DNA from: Sedimentibacter acidaminivorans
Lineage (GTDB): Bacteria; Bacillota; Clostridia; Tissierellales; Sedimentibacteraceae
Direction: 5' to 3'
NCBI RefSeq assembly: GCF_017873955.1
Contig: NZ_JAGGKS010000007.1
Coordinates: forward strand, 124,001-188,000
Length of the DNA stretch: 64,000 bases
Below the pieces are notes generated by a model. The model saw only the letters and a list, made by a program, of their open reading frames with translations. It was not told the origin of the DNA and searched no databases. Each line of letters begins with the position of its first letter. Positions within the stretch are counted from its first letter, which is position 1. Positions 18,176-26,875 of this stretch are shown one piece after another. The translations under genes and the position numbers were made by a program.

Positions 18176-19003
18176 ATGGACGAGAAATATCTAAAGTTAA
18201 GAGAAATTTTAAATGAGATGGGCAGTGTTGCTGTAGCATTTTCTGGTGGAGTAGATAGCACATTTTTATTAGCTGTAGCAAATGACGTTTTAAAAGAAAA
18301 TGCAGCAGGCATCAATGTAAGTGCATCAATGTATCCTAAAAAAGATACCGATGAAACCGAAAATTTAGCTAAATCATTAAATGCAAAATTTATTCCTATC
18401 ATTGGAGATGAATGGAATATAGAAGGGCTTGTTGCTAATGAGCCAGATAGATGTTATCACTGTAAAACTGCTGTATTTTCAACAATTATTAATACAGCAA
18501 ATAATAATGGGTTTAAATATGTAGTTGATGGAACTAATGCAGATGACACAGCAGATTTTAGACCTGGAATGAAAGCATTAAAAGAATTGGGAGTAAGAAG
18601 TCCACTTAAAGAAGCTAACTTAACAAAAGCTGAAATTAGAGAACTTTCTAAGAAATTAAATGTACCGACATGGAATAAGCCTTCAATGGCATGTCTAGCA
18701 TCTCGTATTCCATATGGCACTAAAATTACAAAAGAAAATTTGAAAATGGTTGAAAACTGTGAGAATTACTTGTTGGATTTAGGATATACAGGTTTCAGAG
18801 TAAGATATCATGGTAATCTTGCAAGAATCGAATTAAAAATGGAAGATATTCTGAATTTCATAGAAAAAGACAGAGAAAATGTAATTAAGAATTTTAAAAG
18901 CTTTGGATTTAATTATGTAACTTTAGATTTACAAGGATACAGAGTAGGAAGTTTCAATGAGGAAGTAAGTCAGGATATTAAAGAAGTTTGGGGAGTGAAA
19001 TAA
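18176..19003 (+). CDS. larE: ATP-dependent sacrificial sulfur transferase LarE
   Basis: Converts the carboxylates of the LarB product to thiocarboxylates during nickel-pincer nucleotide synthesis. The 275 residues contain the PP-loop FSGGVDSTF near 22-30 and the motif PSMACLASRIPYG with a single Cys173. This corresponds to the cysteine that L. plantarum LarE gives up as sulfur donor (established); versions with an iron-sulfur cluster have three cysteines there, so this one looks like the self-sacrificing type. The stop is one base before the larB start. Confidence 0.92.
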   Translation: MDEKYLKLREILNEMGSVAVAFSGGVDSTFLLAVANDVLKENAAGINVSASMYPKKDTDETENLAKSLNAKFIPIIGDEWNIEGLVANEPDRCYHCKTAVFSTIINTANNNGFKYVVDGTNADDTADFRPGMKALKELGVRSPLKEANLTKAEIRELSKKLNVPTWNKPSMACLASRIPYGTKITKENLKMVENCENYLLDLGYTGFRVRYHGNLARIELKMEDILNFIEKDRENVIKNFKSFGFNYVTLDLQGYRVGSFNEEVSQDIKEVWGVK

Positions 19004-19004
19004 T

Positions 19005-19769
19005 TTGAATAAAGATGAATTAAAATATTTTTTAGAGCAAGTTAAAAATGAAGAGATATCAGTGGATTCTGCTGTTGAAAAATTAAAAGAACTTCCATTT
19101 ACTGAAATTGGAGATTATGCTAAAATAGATAATCATAGAGCACTTAGAAATGGTTATCCAGAAGTAATATTTTGTCAAGGAAAATCTCTTGAACATATTA
19201 ATGGAATAATATCTAAAATGCTAGAATTAGGAGAAAATAATATTTTAGCAACTAGAGCAAGCAAAGAAGTTTATGAAAGTGTTTGTAAAATAACTGATCA
19301 TGCAATATATTACGATTTAGCGAGAATTATTGTTATTAAAAGAAAAGAAATTATTAAAACTAAAAAAAATATTCTAATTATGACTGGTGGAACTGCAGAT
19401 ATTCCTGTTGCTGAAGAAGCAGCTGTAACTGCTGAAGTTTTAGGAAATAGTGTGGAAAGGCTATATGATGTAGGTGTTGCTGGAATTCACAGATTGTTAG
19501 CGCGCCTTGATGTAATTTGTTCTGCAAATGTAATAATTTGTGTAGCAGGCATGGAAGGAGCACTTGGTAGTGTAGTAGGCGGACTTGTGGATGTACCAGT
19601 TATAGCAGTTCCTACAAGCGTTGGTTATGGAGCAAGTTTTAATGGTGTAGCTGCTTTGTTATCAATGTTAAATTCTTGTGCATCAGGTACTAGTGTAGTT
19701 AATATTGATAATGGTTTTGGAGCTGGATATACGGCTAGCATGATAAATAAATTAAATGGAGATGATTAA
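19005..19769 (+). CDS. larB: nicotinate adenine dinucleotide carboxylase/hydrolase LarB
   Basis: First enzyme of nickel-pincer nucleotide synthesis, carboxylating NaAD at C5 and hydrolysing it. The 254 residues show an N-terminal helical region and a PurE-like domain with TGGTADIPVAEEA and VPTSVGYGASFNGV. Translation starts at TTG 19005, with GGGGAG in the end of larE as ribosome site; no ATG fits. It abuts larC with no gap. Confidence 0.92.
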   Translation: MNKDELKYFLEQVKNEEISVDSAVEKLKELPFTEIGDYAKIDNHRALRNGYPEVIFCQGKSLEHINGIISKMLELGENNILATRASKEVYESVCKITDHAIYYDLARIIVIKRKEIIKTKKNILIMTGGTADIPVAEEAAVTAEVLGNSVERLYDVGVAGIHRLLARLDVICSANVIICVAGMEGALGSVVGGLVDVPVIAVPTSVGYGASFNGVAALLSMLNSCASGTSVVNIDNGFGAGYTASMINKLNGDD

Positions 19770-20636
19770 ATGAACATACTTTATATGGATTGTTTTTCTG
19801 GAATTAGCGGTAATATGACAATTGGAGCATTTTTAGATTTAGGTGTAGATGAAAAAATGCTCATTAATGAACTTAACAAATTAAATGTTGATGGCTATAA
19901 AATTGAAATTAGTAAAAAAATTAAAAATGGAATAGAAGGTACTTATTTCGATGTTTTACTTGAAAATGAAGAACATGAGTATGAACATGAACATTCACAT
20001 GAACATGTACACGACCATGCTCAACACGACCATGACCATACTCATCATGAACACGACCATCACGACCATCACGATCATGAGCATTCACATCACCATGATC
20101 ATCAACAACATCTGCATAGAAATCTTTATGATGTTGAAAAGATAATTGATGATAGTGAATTATCACAAAAAGTAAAAAAATTATCTAAAAAGATATTTAA
20201 CTATGTTGCAGTAGCTGAAGCTAAAGTGCATGGTAAAGCAATTTCTGAAGTCCATTTTCATGAAGTTGGTGCAATTGATTCAATAGTTGATATAATTGGT
20301 ACAGCAATTTGTGTAGACAGTCTAAATATAGATAAAATAGTAGTTTCTAAACTTCATGTAGGAATGGGATTTGTTAAATGTCAACATGGATTAATGCCAA
20401 TTCCAGCACCTGCTACTTTAGAAATAATTAAAAATGGAAAAATTCCAGTTTATTCTAAAGGCATTGAAGGCGAATTAGTAACACCTACTGGAGCAGCAAT
20501 AGTTGCAGCACTAGCCGATGAATTTGGAAATCAACCTGATATGGAAATTGAAAAAATAGGATATGGTTCTGGATTCAAAGATTTTGAAATTCCTAATATG
20601 CTTAGATTGACTTTAGGAAAAAAAAAACTGATTTAG
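19770..20636 (+). CDS. larC: nickel insertion protein LarC, N-terminal part (LarC1)
   Basis: CTP-dependent cyclometallase that inserts nickel into the pincer cofactor. This frame gives 288 residues starting MNILYMDCFSGISGNM. A linker at about residues 66-114 contains some 25 histidines in about 50 residues, mixed with Asp and Glu, a plausible nickel reservoir. The frame stops at 20634, but the rest of LarC continues in the -1 frame. The L. plantarum gene is also split as larC1/larC2 and read through by ribosomal frameshifting, so the full product is expected to be a fusion of about 430 residues. Confidence 0.92.
   Translation: MNILYMDCFSGISGNMTIGAFLDLGVDEKMLINELNKLNVDGYKIEISKKIKNGIEGTYFDVLLENEEHEYEHEHSHEHVHDHAQHDHDHTHHEHDHHDHHDHEHSHHHDHQQHLHRNLYDVEKIIDDSELSQKVKKLSKKIFNYVAVAEAKVHGKAISEVHFHEVGAIDSIVDIIGTAICVDSLNIDKIVVSKLHVGMGFVKCQHGLMPIPAPATLEIIKNGKIPVYSKGIEGELVTPTGAAIVAALADEFGNQPDMEIEKIGYGSGFKDFEIPNMLRLTLGKKKLI
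20616..20636 (+). promoter_or_regulatory. -1 frameshift site in larC
   Basis: Ten consecutive As (20618-20627) follow GG and overlap the codons AAA AAA AAA of larC1, two codons before the TAG stop. Slipping one base back continues into ACT GAT TTA GAG and the rest of LarC. I see no obvious downstream pseudoknot. Transcriptional slippage on A10 would have the same effect. Confidence 0.8.
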
Positions 20637-21061
20637 AGAAAATCATTTTAGCTGAAACTAATATTGATGATACTACTGGGGAAGTTTTAGGGTTTGTTAT
20701 TGAAAGACTTTTAGATGCAGGTGCACTTGATGTATTTTTTACACCTATTTATATGAAAAAATGTCGACCAGCTGTAAAGTTAACTTTTTTGGCGAAACAG
20801 AGTGATATAGATAATTTAGAAAAAATTGTGTTTTCTGAAACATCTACAATAGGCATAAGAAAAATAGAAGTAAAAAGATCTACTATGAAAAGAAGCATTA
20901 GTTTGATAAAAACAAAATATGGTGATATTCATGTAAAAAAAGCAGTATATGGTGATATAAAAAAATATAGCGGTGAGTATGAGGATATGAAAAAAGCTGC
21001 AATTAAGTTTAATATACCTATTAAAGAAGTTTATGATGAAATAACAAATTTAGAGTTATAA
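20627..21061 (+). CDS. larC2: nickel insertion protein LarC, C-terminal part (LarC2)
   Basis: The -1 frame continues TDLEKIILAETNIDDTTGE and then GALDVFFTPIYMKK, ending in EVYDEITNLEL. This is the C-terminal LarC domain. It has no start codon with a ribosome site of its own before an ATG at 20753, well inside the domain, so it must be made by frameshifting from larC1. LarC2 carries the CTP-binding and catalytic half in the L. plantarum enzyme. No lactate racemase gene (larA) follows in the window. Confidence 0.88.
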   Translation, partial: TDLEKIILAETNIDDTTGEVLGFVIERLLDAGALDVFFTPIYMKKCRPAVKLTFLAKQSDIDNLEKIVFSETSTIGIRKIEVKRSTMKRSISLIKTKYGDIHVKKAVYGDIKKYSGEYEDMKKAAIKFNIPIKEVYDEITNLEL

Positions 21062-21068
21062 GATTGTA

Positions 21069-21097
21069 GCGGACATGTTATAAAACAATATGTCCGC
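21069..21097. terminator. hairpin between larC and uspA
   Basis: GCGGACAT and ATGTCCGC form an eight-base GC-rich stem with a 13-base loop. It lies between convergent genes. No T run follows on either strand, so it may act as an RNA 3'-end structure rather than a classical terminator. Confidence 0.5.
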
Positions 21098-21139
21098 CCG
21101 CATATAAATATTATGTAGATTATTATATTAATTATTACT

Positions 21140-21592
21140 TTATTCATTAACCACTAATACAGGGCAATGGGCATCAGAGATAACTCTTTGTGTTACTGAA
21201 CCAATAAAGAAACGTTCAATATGTGAAAAACCTCTGCGACCCATAACAATCAGGTCAAAATTCTCTTCTTTGGATAAATTTAAAATTTGTTCATATGCTA
21301 CACCTTCTAAAACTATTTTATCAAGTTTAATATCAGCATAATCAAGAGTATTTATAATTGATTTTAACATTTTACTTTCTTGAGTTATCAATTCTTTAAG
21401 CATTTCTTTTCTATTTGCATAAAAAGCATTTTGAACATTAACTCCAAAAAAAGCATATTTTTCTTCAGATGGTAGGTTTACTACAGTTACTAATTTTACT
21501 TCACTTCCAAATTGTTTTGCTATGGAAATAGCCTGTTCGGCTGCCTTTCTTGATGCTTTGGAGCCATCTATAGGTACTAGTATCTTTTTCAT
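21140..21592 (-). CDS. universal stress protein, UspA family
   Basis: A 150-residue UspA-fold protein. MKKILVPIDGSKASRKA carries the start of the ATP site, and MGRRGFSHIERFFIGSVTQRV matches the G-2x-G-9x-G(S/T) nucleotide-binding signature, so it is of the ATP-binding type. AGGAGG precedes the ATG. Its leader is one of three copies of the promoter-hairpin repeat described here, which suggests shared control with pcrA and the sensor kinase. Confidence 0.9.
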   Translation of the reverse strand: MKKILVPIDGSKASRKAAEQAISIAKQFGSEVKLVTVVNLPSEEKYAFFGVNVQNAFYANRKEMLKELITQESKMLKSIINTLDYADIKLDKIVLEGVAYEQILNLSKEENFDLIVMGRRGFSHIERFFIGSVTQRVISDAHCPVLVVNE

Positions 21593-21635
21593 TTTTACCT
21601 CCTATTAGTTTTTTACAAATGATATCGATTTCACT

Positions 21636-21740
21636 ACATCATAAAGCAAGCCAGATAACGGCTTGCATCACAACGATTCAATAAATACATCAAGACAAAG
21701 ACGAATGTCTTTGTTTCATTAATGGTATTTATTATATCAT
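21636..21740 (-). repeat. promoter-leader repeat, copy 1 (uspA leader)
   Basis: Read on the minus strand: TATAAT (21731-21736), then ACAAAGAC-ATTC-GTCTTTGT, a tail TTGATGTATTTATT, and a second hairpin GCAAGCC...GGCTTGC (21646-21666). The last ~70 bases are nearly identical to copy 2 at 24391-24500, in opposite orientation. A -35-like TTTACT lies 17 bases above the -10. It forms the uspA 5' leader. The remaining sequence up to 21845 is plain AT-rich DNA. Confidence 0.85.
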
Positions 21741-21845
21741 AAATAAATACCAAAGTAAATAAGCATTTAATTTTAGTATTATATACTTTGGAGTAACATT
21801 ATAGTTTATATATTAAAATTTAAACATTTACTATTTAAAACTAAA

Positions 21846-24188
21846 TTATATGTTTTGAGTATTTAACAATTCTTCTAAATGAGATACTGTCATTGGTTTT
21901 CCAAGTAAATATCCTTGTACCTCATCACATCCTAATTCTGTTAAAATATCTAATTGTTCCTGGAATTCTACTCCTTCAGCAATTGTTTTTATACCAATTG
22001 ATTTTGCAAGCATAATTAGGGCTTTTACAATTTGAAAGTCGAAGTTGTCAGTTGATATAACATCAATTAATGGTTTAGCAATTTTAATTCGTTCAAAAGG
22101 AAATGTTTTAAGGTAGCTTAAGGAAGAATAGCCTGTACCAAAGTCATCAATAGAAATAGAAATTCCTAATGAGCTAAATAATGATTCTATCTGCTTAACC
22201 CTATATCCCCCTTCAATTGTAATGTTTTCTGTTATTTCAATATCTATGTATTCTGGTGAAACAGAGTTTTCATCTAAAAAACCTTTTAACTTAGAAATAA
22301 AATTTTTATTATCCAGTTGTTTGGGAGAAATATTGATTCCAACTTTAAGATAAATAGATTGATTACTCCATTTTGCTATTTGCTTGATTGCTTTTTCCAT
22401 AACCCATTCACCAATTGAGTTAATATAATCTATTTCTTCTGCAATTGGAATGAATTCAACAGGAGATATTGAACCAAGATCTTTGTTATTCCACCTTAAA
22501 AGTGCTTCTGCTCCAATTGTTTTTTTATCTCTTATACTATATTGTGGTTGATAATATAATTCAAATTCATCATCATAAGATATTTTTTTTAGTAAATTTT
22601 CAATTTCATTTTTTCTATTGAGACTGTCTTTGAATTTAGTATTAAAAAAGATACATCTGTTTTTACCTTGAGCTTTTGCTTCATACATTGCAATATCTGC
22701 ATTTTTTATAAGCGTATAGCTATCTTTTGCATCTAAAGGATAAATTGATATTCCTACACTTGCAGAAACATAAAATATATACTCTCCGATTTCAATAGGC
22801 TCACTGCATTTATCTATAATTACCAAAGCCAACTCTTCAATGACAGCATTATCTAATATGCCACGATAAACTAGAACAAATTCATCTCCACCTAAACGAG
22901 CCAAAATAAAATTTCCTTCACTTAAAATTTCGAGACGTTTAGATATTTCAATTAAAGCTTGATCTCCTACTTGATGTCCATACATATCATTAATTGTTTT
23001 GAAACGGTCTAAATCCATATAAAAAAGAGCGACACTTTCTAATGGTTTTAATGATTCGAGTTCTTTTTTTAAATTATCCATAAAGAAACGTCTATTATAA
23101 AGACATGTGAGGGTATCTTTATTAGATAAAAAATCAAGTTCTTTATTCTTGTTTTCTAGTTCATTATTTTTATCTGTAATTTCTTTAGTTCTTTGTTTGA
23201 TTTTTTCTTCAAGTAAGAAGTTCATTTCCTTTTCCTTTACTAAAAGTTGTTCATTTTTTATAGAAGCCTGAATATAAGTGCTTAAGATATTATTTAATAA
23301 TATAATGATCAAGAAATTTGTTATTTTTGGAATATTAATATCTTCAATTATTATTGCTAGTAACGGATAAATAAAAAGCAACATTTGTTTTTTATTATGG
23401 TTATAAGTTTTAGATTCACTATTTTTAGGTTTTGTAAAATATCTTTTATAAATTGAACCTGTGGCAAGAAATAAAAATGTACACATATAAGCATAATCAA
23501 TTAAAGAGTTTGGTATATATGAATCACTAAAGTTAAGATGATAAAAATATAAGTCTGAAATTACATAAATCAATACACCAGCAAATATAAAGTTAATATA
23601 TGTATCTATTTTTAAGTTTTTTGCTGATAAATAAAAGATAAAAATAATAACCAATATCAAAATATCAATAACAATAAATAATATGGAGGTTGGGCTTTGG
23701 GTAACAATTATTTTAACAATCCGTAGGTCTTCATGAAAAAATAAAATCCACAATAAAAGTAATATTGACAATGAGATGGATATTGAATCTAATAATAATT
23801 GAAGCATATTCCATTTTTTATACCTGGTTATGCCAAAAATAAATATTGGTACAAATAAAAATATACTCGTAGATGAATACAAAGTAGAAATTAAAATACT
23901 ATCTTCAGGGTTGAAAGCTGTCAAAAAATAATAAAATGCCCATATTGTATCGGCTATTGTCCAAGTAAGGCAAGCTAAACTAAAAATCACCCAAATTGTT
24001 TTGTTAGCAAATGTTTCCTTGTCTTTAATTTCTAGTACAGTTTTATATAATATACTATATGTATGTAGTCCAACTATTGGCGACAATATATTTCCCCAAA
24101 AATCGGATTGAAATAATGTAGTAATAAAATATAAACCATATATAATGAACGTAATTGCAATTGTTTTCATAAAGCTTTTATTATACAT
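21846..24188 (-). CDS. membrane-bound GGDEF-EAL cyclic-di-GMP protein
   Basis: A 780-residue protein with about eight to nine membrane helices (residues 1-295), a coiled coil (about 310-350), a diguanylate cyclase domain with an intact GGDEF at 433-437 and a phosphodiesterase domain with EALLRW from Glu561, NISPKQL, DDFGTGYSSL and QGYLLGKP. The metal and catalytic residues of both domains look present, although the usual KID motif reads KIA. No RxxD inhibitory site precedes GGDEF. It could both make and break c-di-GMP in response to a membrane signal. It is transcribed alone, between two inverted copies of the promoter-leader repeat whose promoters point outward. Confidence 0.9.
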   Translation of the reverse strand: MYNKSFMKTIAITFIIYGLYFITTLFQSDFWGNILSPIVGLHTYSILYKTVLEIKDKETFANKTIWVIFSLACLTWTIADTIWAFYYFLTAFNPEDSILISTLYSSTSIFLFVPIFIFGITRYKKWNMLQLLLDSISISLSILLLLWILFFHEDLRIVKIIVTQSPTSILFIVIDILILVIIFIFYLSAKNLKIDTYINFIFAGVLIYVISDLYFYHLNFSDSYIPNSLIDYAYMCTFLFLATGSIYKRYFTKPKNSESKTYNHNKKQMLLFIYPLLAIIIEDINIPKITNFLIIILLNNILSTYIQASIKNEQLLVKEKEMNFLLEEKIKQRTKEITDKNNELENKNKELDFLSNKDTLTCLYNRRFFMDNLKKELESLKPLESVALFYMDLDRFKTINDMYGHQVGDQALIEISKRLEILSEGNFILARLGGDEFVLVYRGILDNAVIEELALVIIDKCSEPIEIGEYIFYVSASVGISIYPLDAKDSYTLIKNADIAMYEAKAQGKNRCIFFNTKFKDSLNRKNEIENLLKKISYDDEFELYYQPQYSIRDKKTIGAEALLRWNNKDLGSISPVEFIPIAEEIDYINSIGEWVMEKAIKQIAKWSNQSIYLKVGINISPKQLDNKNFISKLKGFLDENSVSPEYIDIEITENITIEGGYRVKQIESLFSSLGISISIDDFGTGYSSLSYLKTFPFERIKIAKPLIDVISTDNFDFQIVKALIMLAKSIGIKTIAEGVEFQEQLDILTELGCDEVQGYLLGKPMTVSHLEELLNTQNI

Positions 24189-24373
24189 AATGAAACATTC
24201 CTTTCAGAAATTCATGCATTGTCAGTAAATTTATATATACATACAATTGTTTAAACATATTAACATATGCTTTTATAAAAATCAATTATTCCCCATTGTT
24301 AGTATATTACAATTAATTAATAATTTATTTTGATATAATTATTTTTGTTTAATTTTATTATAATTTATAATTA

Positions 24374-24500
24374 TTGAGGATAATTATTTTATATGATATA
24401 ATAAATACATCAAGACAAAGACATTCGTCTTTGTCTTGATGTATTTATTGAATCGTAGTGATGCAAGCCGTTATCTGGCTTGCTTTATGATGTAATTAAA
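24374..24500 (+). repeat. promoter-leader repeat, copy 2 (pcrA leader)
   Basis: TTGAGG (24374-24379), 17 bases, TATAAT (24397-24402). Overlapping the -10 is a perfect 23-base inverted repeat (24400-24422 and 24427-24449, loop ATTC). A second hairpin, GCAAGCC/GGCTTGC (24463-24483), follows. It is the pcrA leader and an inverted copy of 21636-21740. Upstream, 24189-24373 is AT-rich and shows nothing else. Confidence 0.88.
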
Positions 24501-24559
24501 TGTTATAAATGATGATTAGTTCAGTTAATGAACATAGATATAATGCAAATGGAGGAAAT

Positions 24560-26863
24560 ATGGATTTATTAAGTGGATTAAATGATAAACAAAGGCAAGC
24601 AGCAGAACATGACAAGGGTCCTATACTTGTAATAGCAGGGGCAGGTACAGGCAAAACTAGGGTTTTAACCCATAGAATTGCAAATATAATAAAAACAGGA
24701 AAAGCCAAACCATGGGAAATATTGGCGATTACATTTACAAATAAAGCAGCAAATGAAATGAAGGAAAGAATAGGACAACTTATTGATTTCTCTATAGATA
24801 AAATGTGGATTGGCACATTTCACGCTATTTGTGTGCGCATACTTAGAAGGGATATAGATAGAATAGGTTATGATAAGAATTTTGTTATATATGATACGGA
24901 TGACCAAAAAACTCTTATAAAAGATTGTATAAAGGAAATGAATCTTGACACTAAAACATATAATGCTAATGTTATAAGAAGTATTATTAGTAATGAAAAA
25001 AACAATAGAAATATGCCAGATAAATTTATTGCTGAAAATTTTGGCAATTTTAATCTTAGAAATACAGGTGAAGTTTATTCTCTTTATGAGAAAAAGTTGA
25101 AAATTGCAAATGCACTTGATTTTGACGACTTGATTGTGAAAGCTCTTAAGCTGTTGGAAATGAATGAAGATGTGCTAGAGAGTTATCGCGAGAGATTCAA
25201 ATATGTATTGGTTGATGAGTATCAGGATACAAATAGTGTTCAATATAATTTAGTAAAAATCCTTTCTAAAAAAACTACTGGTGAAAGTAATATATTTGTT
25301 GTTGGCGATGAGGATCAGTCCATATATGGATGGAGAGGTGCAGACATTAATAATATTCTTGATTTTGAAAAAGATTTCGAAGGAGCCAAAATAGTAAAAC
25401 TTGAAAAAAACTATCGTTCTACTAATATAATATTAAATGCCGCCAATGGAGTTATTAAGAATAATTGTCAGAGAAAAGGTAAAAATTTATACACTGATTT
25501 TGAGGATGGTAATTTAATCAATCTTATTGAAACGGATAATGAAAAAGAAGAAGCTTTTATGATATCAGCTTTGATGAGAAAAGAACATAATAAAAATTCA
25601 ATTAATTATTCAGATATGGCTATTCTTTATAGAACTAATGCACAATCTAGGGCGCTAGAAGAGGGCTTAATAAGAGAAGGAATCCCTTATAAAATAGTTG
25701 GTGGTCTCAAATTTTATGGTAGAAAAGAAATTAAGGACATAATGTCATACTTAATGTTAATACAAAATCAAAAAGATGATATAAGCTACAATAGAATTAT
25801 AAATGTACCTAGAAGAAAAATAGGAAAAAAAACAGTAGATACTATTTATGAACATGCAAGAAGAAGTGAAGTTCCGATGTTTGAAGCATCATATGACGTT
25901 TTAGAATTAGGATTAACTCCTGCAGCTACTAAAAGTGTGCAGGATTTTGTAGCTATGATTGAAATGTTAATGATAAAAAAAGATGTTATGTCATTAAGTG
26001 AATTTATTCAAGCGGTATATGAAGATACTGGATATAGGAAAATGCTTTTAACAGACACTACTGTAGAGGGAAGAAGCAGGATTGAAAATATGGAAGAGTT
26101 TCTATCAGCTGCAAAGGACTTTGAGGAGAGATATGAAGAAAACAGTCTTGAAGATTTTCTATCTCATACATCATTGTTAGCAGATGTTGATAAAACTGAT
26201 GATACTGAAAAAGATTGTGTAACACTGTTGACAATTCACAGTGCAAAAGGATTAGAGTATGATACAGTATTTGTGACAGGGCTAGAAGAAGGTATGTTTC
26301 CAATGATACGAAAAGATGATGAAGAGGAAGATTCGGAAGAGGAAAGAAGGCTATTCTATGTTGCAGTAACTAGAGCTAAAAGAATGCTTTATATAACTTA
26401 TTCAAATGAAAGAATGGTGTTCGGACATCATGAATCAAGGCACAAGTCAAGATTCCTTGACGAAATTCCTTCGGAATGCTTTGAAGAAAGCACTCCTCAA
26501 TCAATAGCTGAAAAGAAGATGAAATCTTTTGAAATGAATAATTTATTCAGCGAAAACAAATCATATAGTAATAGGGAAGTAAAATCAGGGCATTCTTTTA
26601 TTGAGGCAAAAAATAAAAATTTATTCAAAGGAGCCATAAGCTTCAGTGACAATACAAATTATGATAGTGAAAAAAGAGTAGATTCTCCAAAACTTAAATC
26701 AGATAAATTAGCAGCAGGAGACAAAGTTATGCATAAGGCATGGGGTATAGGAACTATAGTTCAATTATCTGGTGAAGGCGAAGGGCAGAAAGCAGTAATT
26801 GCATTTGAGAATAAAGGAATAAAAAATGTTATGTTAAGTTATGCACCTATTGAAAAAGTATAA
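24560..26863 (+). CDS. pcrA: ATP-dependent DNA helicase PcrA/UvrD
   Basis: Superfamily 1A 3'-5' helicase acting in repair and in removal of blocks ahead of replication forks. ATG 24560 with GGAGG nine bases upstream is chosen over 24509, which lies in the leader. The 767 residues contain AGAGTGKT (Lys32), FTNKAANEM, DEYQDTN, GDEDQSIYGWRGA, TIHSAKGLE and VAVTRAK. A C-terminal Tudor-like domain (HKAWGIGTIVQLSG) is the part that binds RNA polymerase in Firmicutes PcrA. It is followed after 12 bases by ligA, an arrangement common in this phylum. Confidence 0.95.
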   Translation: MDLLSGLNDKQRQAAEHDKGPILVIAGAGTGKTRVLTHRIANIIKTGKAKPWEILAITFTNKAANEMKERIGQLIDFSIDKMWIGTFHAICVRILRRDIDRIGYDKNFVIYDTDDQKTLIKDCIKEMNLDTKTYNANVIRSIISNEKNNRNMPDKFIAENFGNFNLRNTGEVYSLYEKKLKIANALDFDDLIVKALKLLEMNEDVLESYRERFKYVLVDEYQDTNSVQYNLVKILSKKTTGESNIFVVGDEDQSIYGWRGADINNILDFEKDFEGAKIVKLEKNYRSTNIILNAANGVIKNNCQRKGKNLYTDFEDGNLINLIETDNEKEEAFMISALMRKEHNKNSINYSDMAILYRTNAQSRALEEGLIREGIPYKIVGGLKFYGRKEIKDIMSYLMLIQNQKDDISYNRIINVPRRKIGKKTVDTIYEHARRSEVPMFEASYDVLELGLTPAATKSVQDFVAMIEMLMIKKDVMSLSEFIQAVYEDTGYRKMLLTDTTVEGRSRIENMEEFLSAAKDFEERYEENSLEDFLSHTSLLADVDKTDDTEKDCVTLLTIHSAKGLEYDTVFVTGLEEGMFPMIRKDDEEEDSEEERRLFYVAVTRAKRMLYITYSNERMVFGHHESRHKSRFLDEIPSECFEESTPQSIAEKKMKSFEMNNLFSENKSYSNREVKSGHSFIEAKNKNLFKGAISFSDNTNYDSEKRVDSPKLKSDKLAAGDKVMHKAWGIGTIVQLSGEGEGQKAVIAFENKGIKNVMLSYAPIEKV

Positions 26864-26875
26864 TGAGGTATATGT

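Noticed and set aside
19921-20166. Antisense and alternative-frame His/Met-rich reading frames over larC
   Set aside because: They are produced by the CAY/GAY-rich His linker of LarC1 read in other frames, without ribosome sites.
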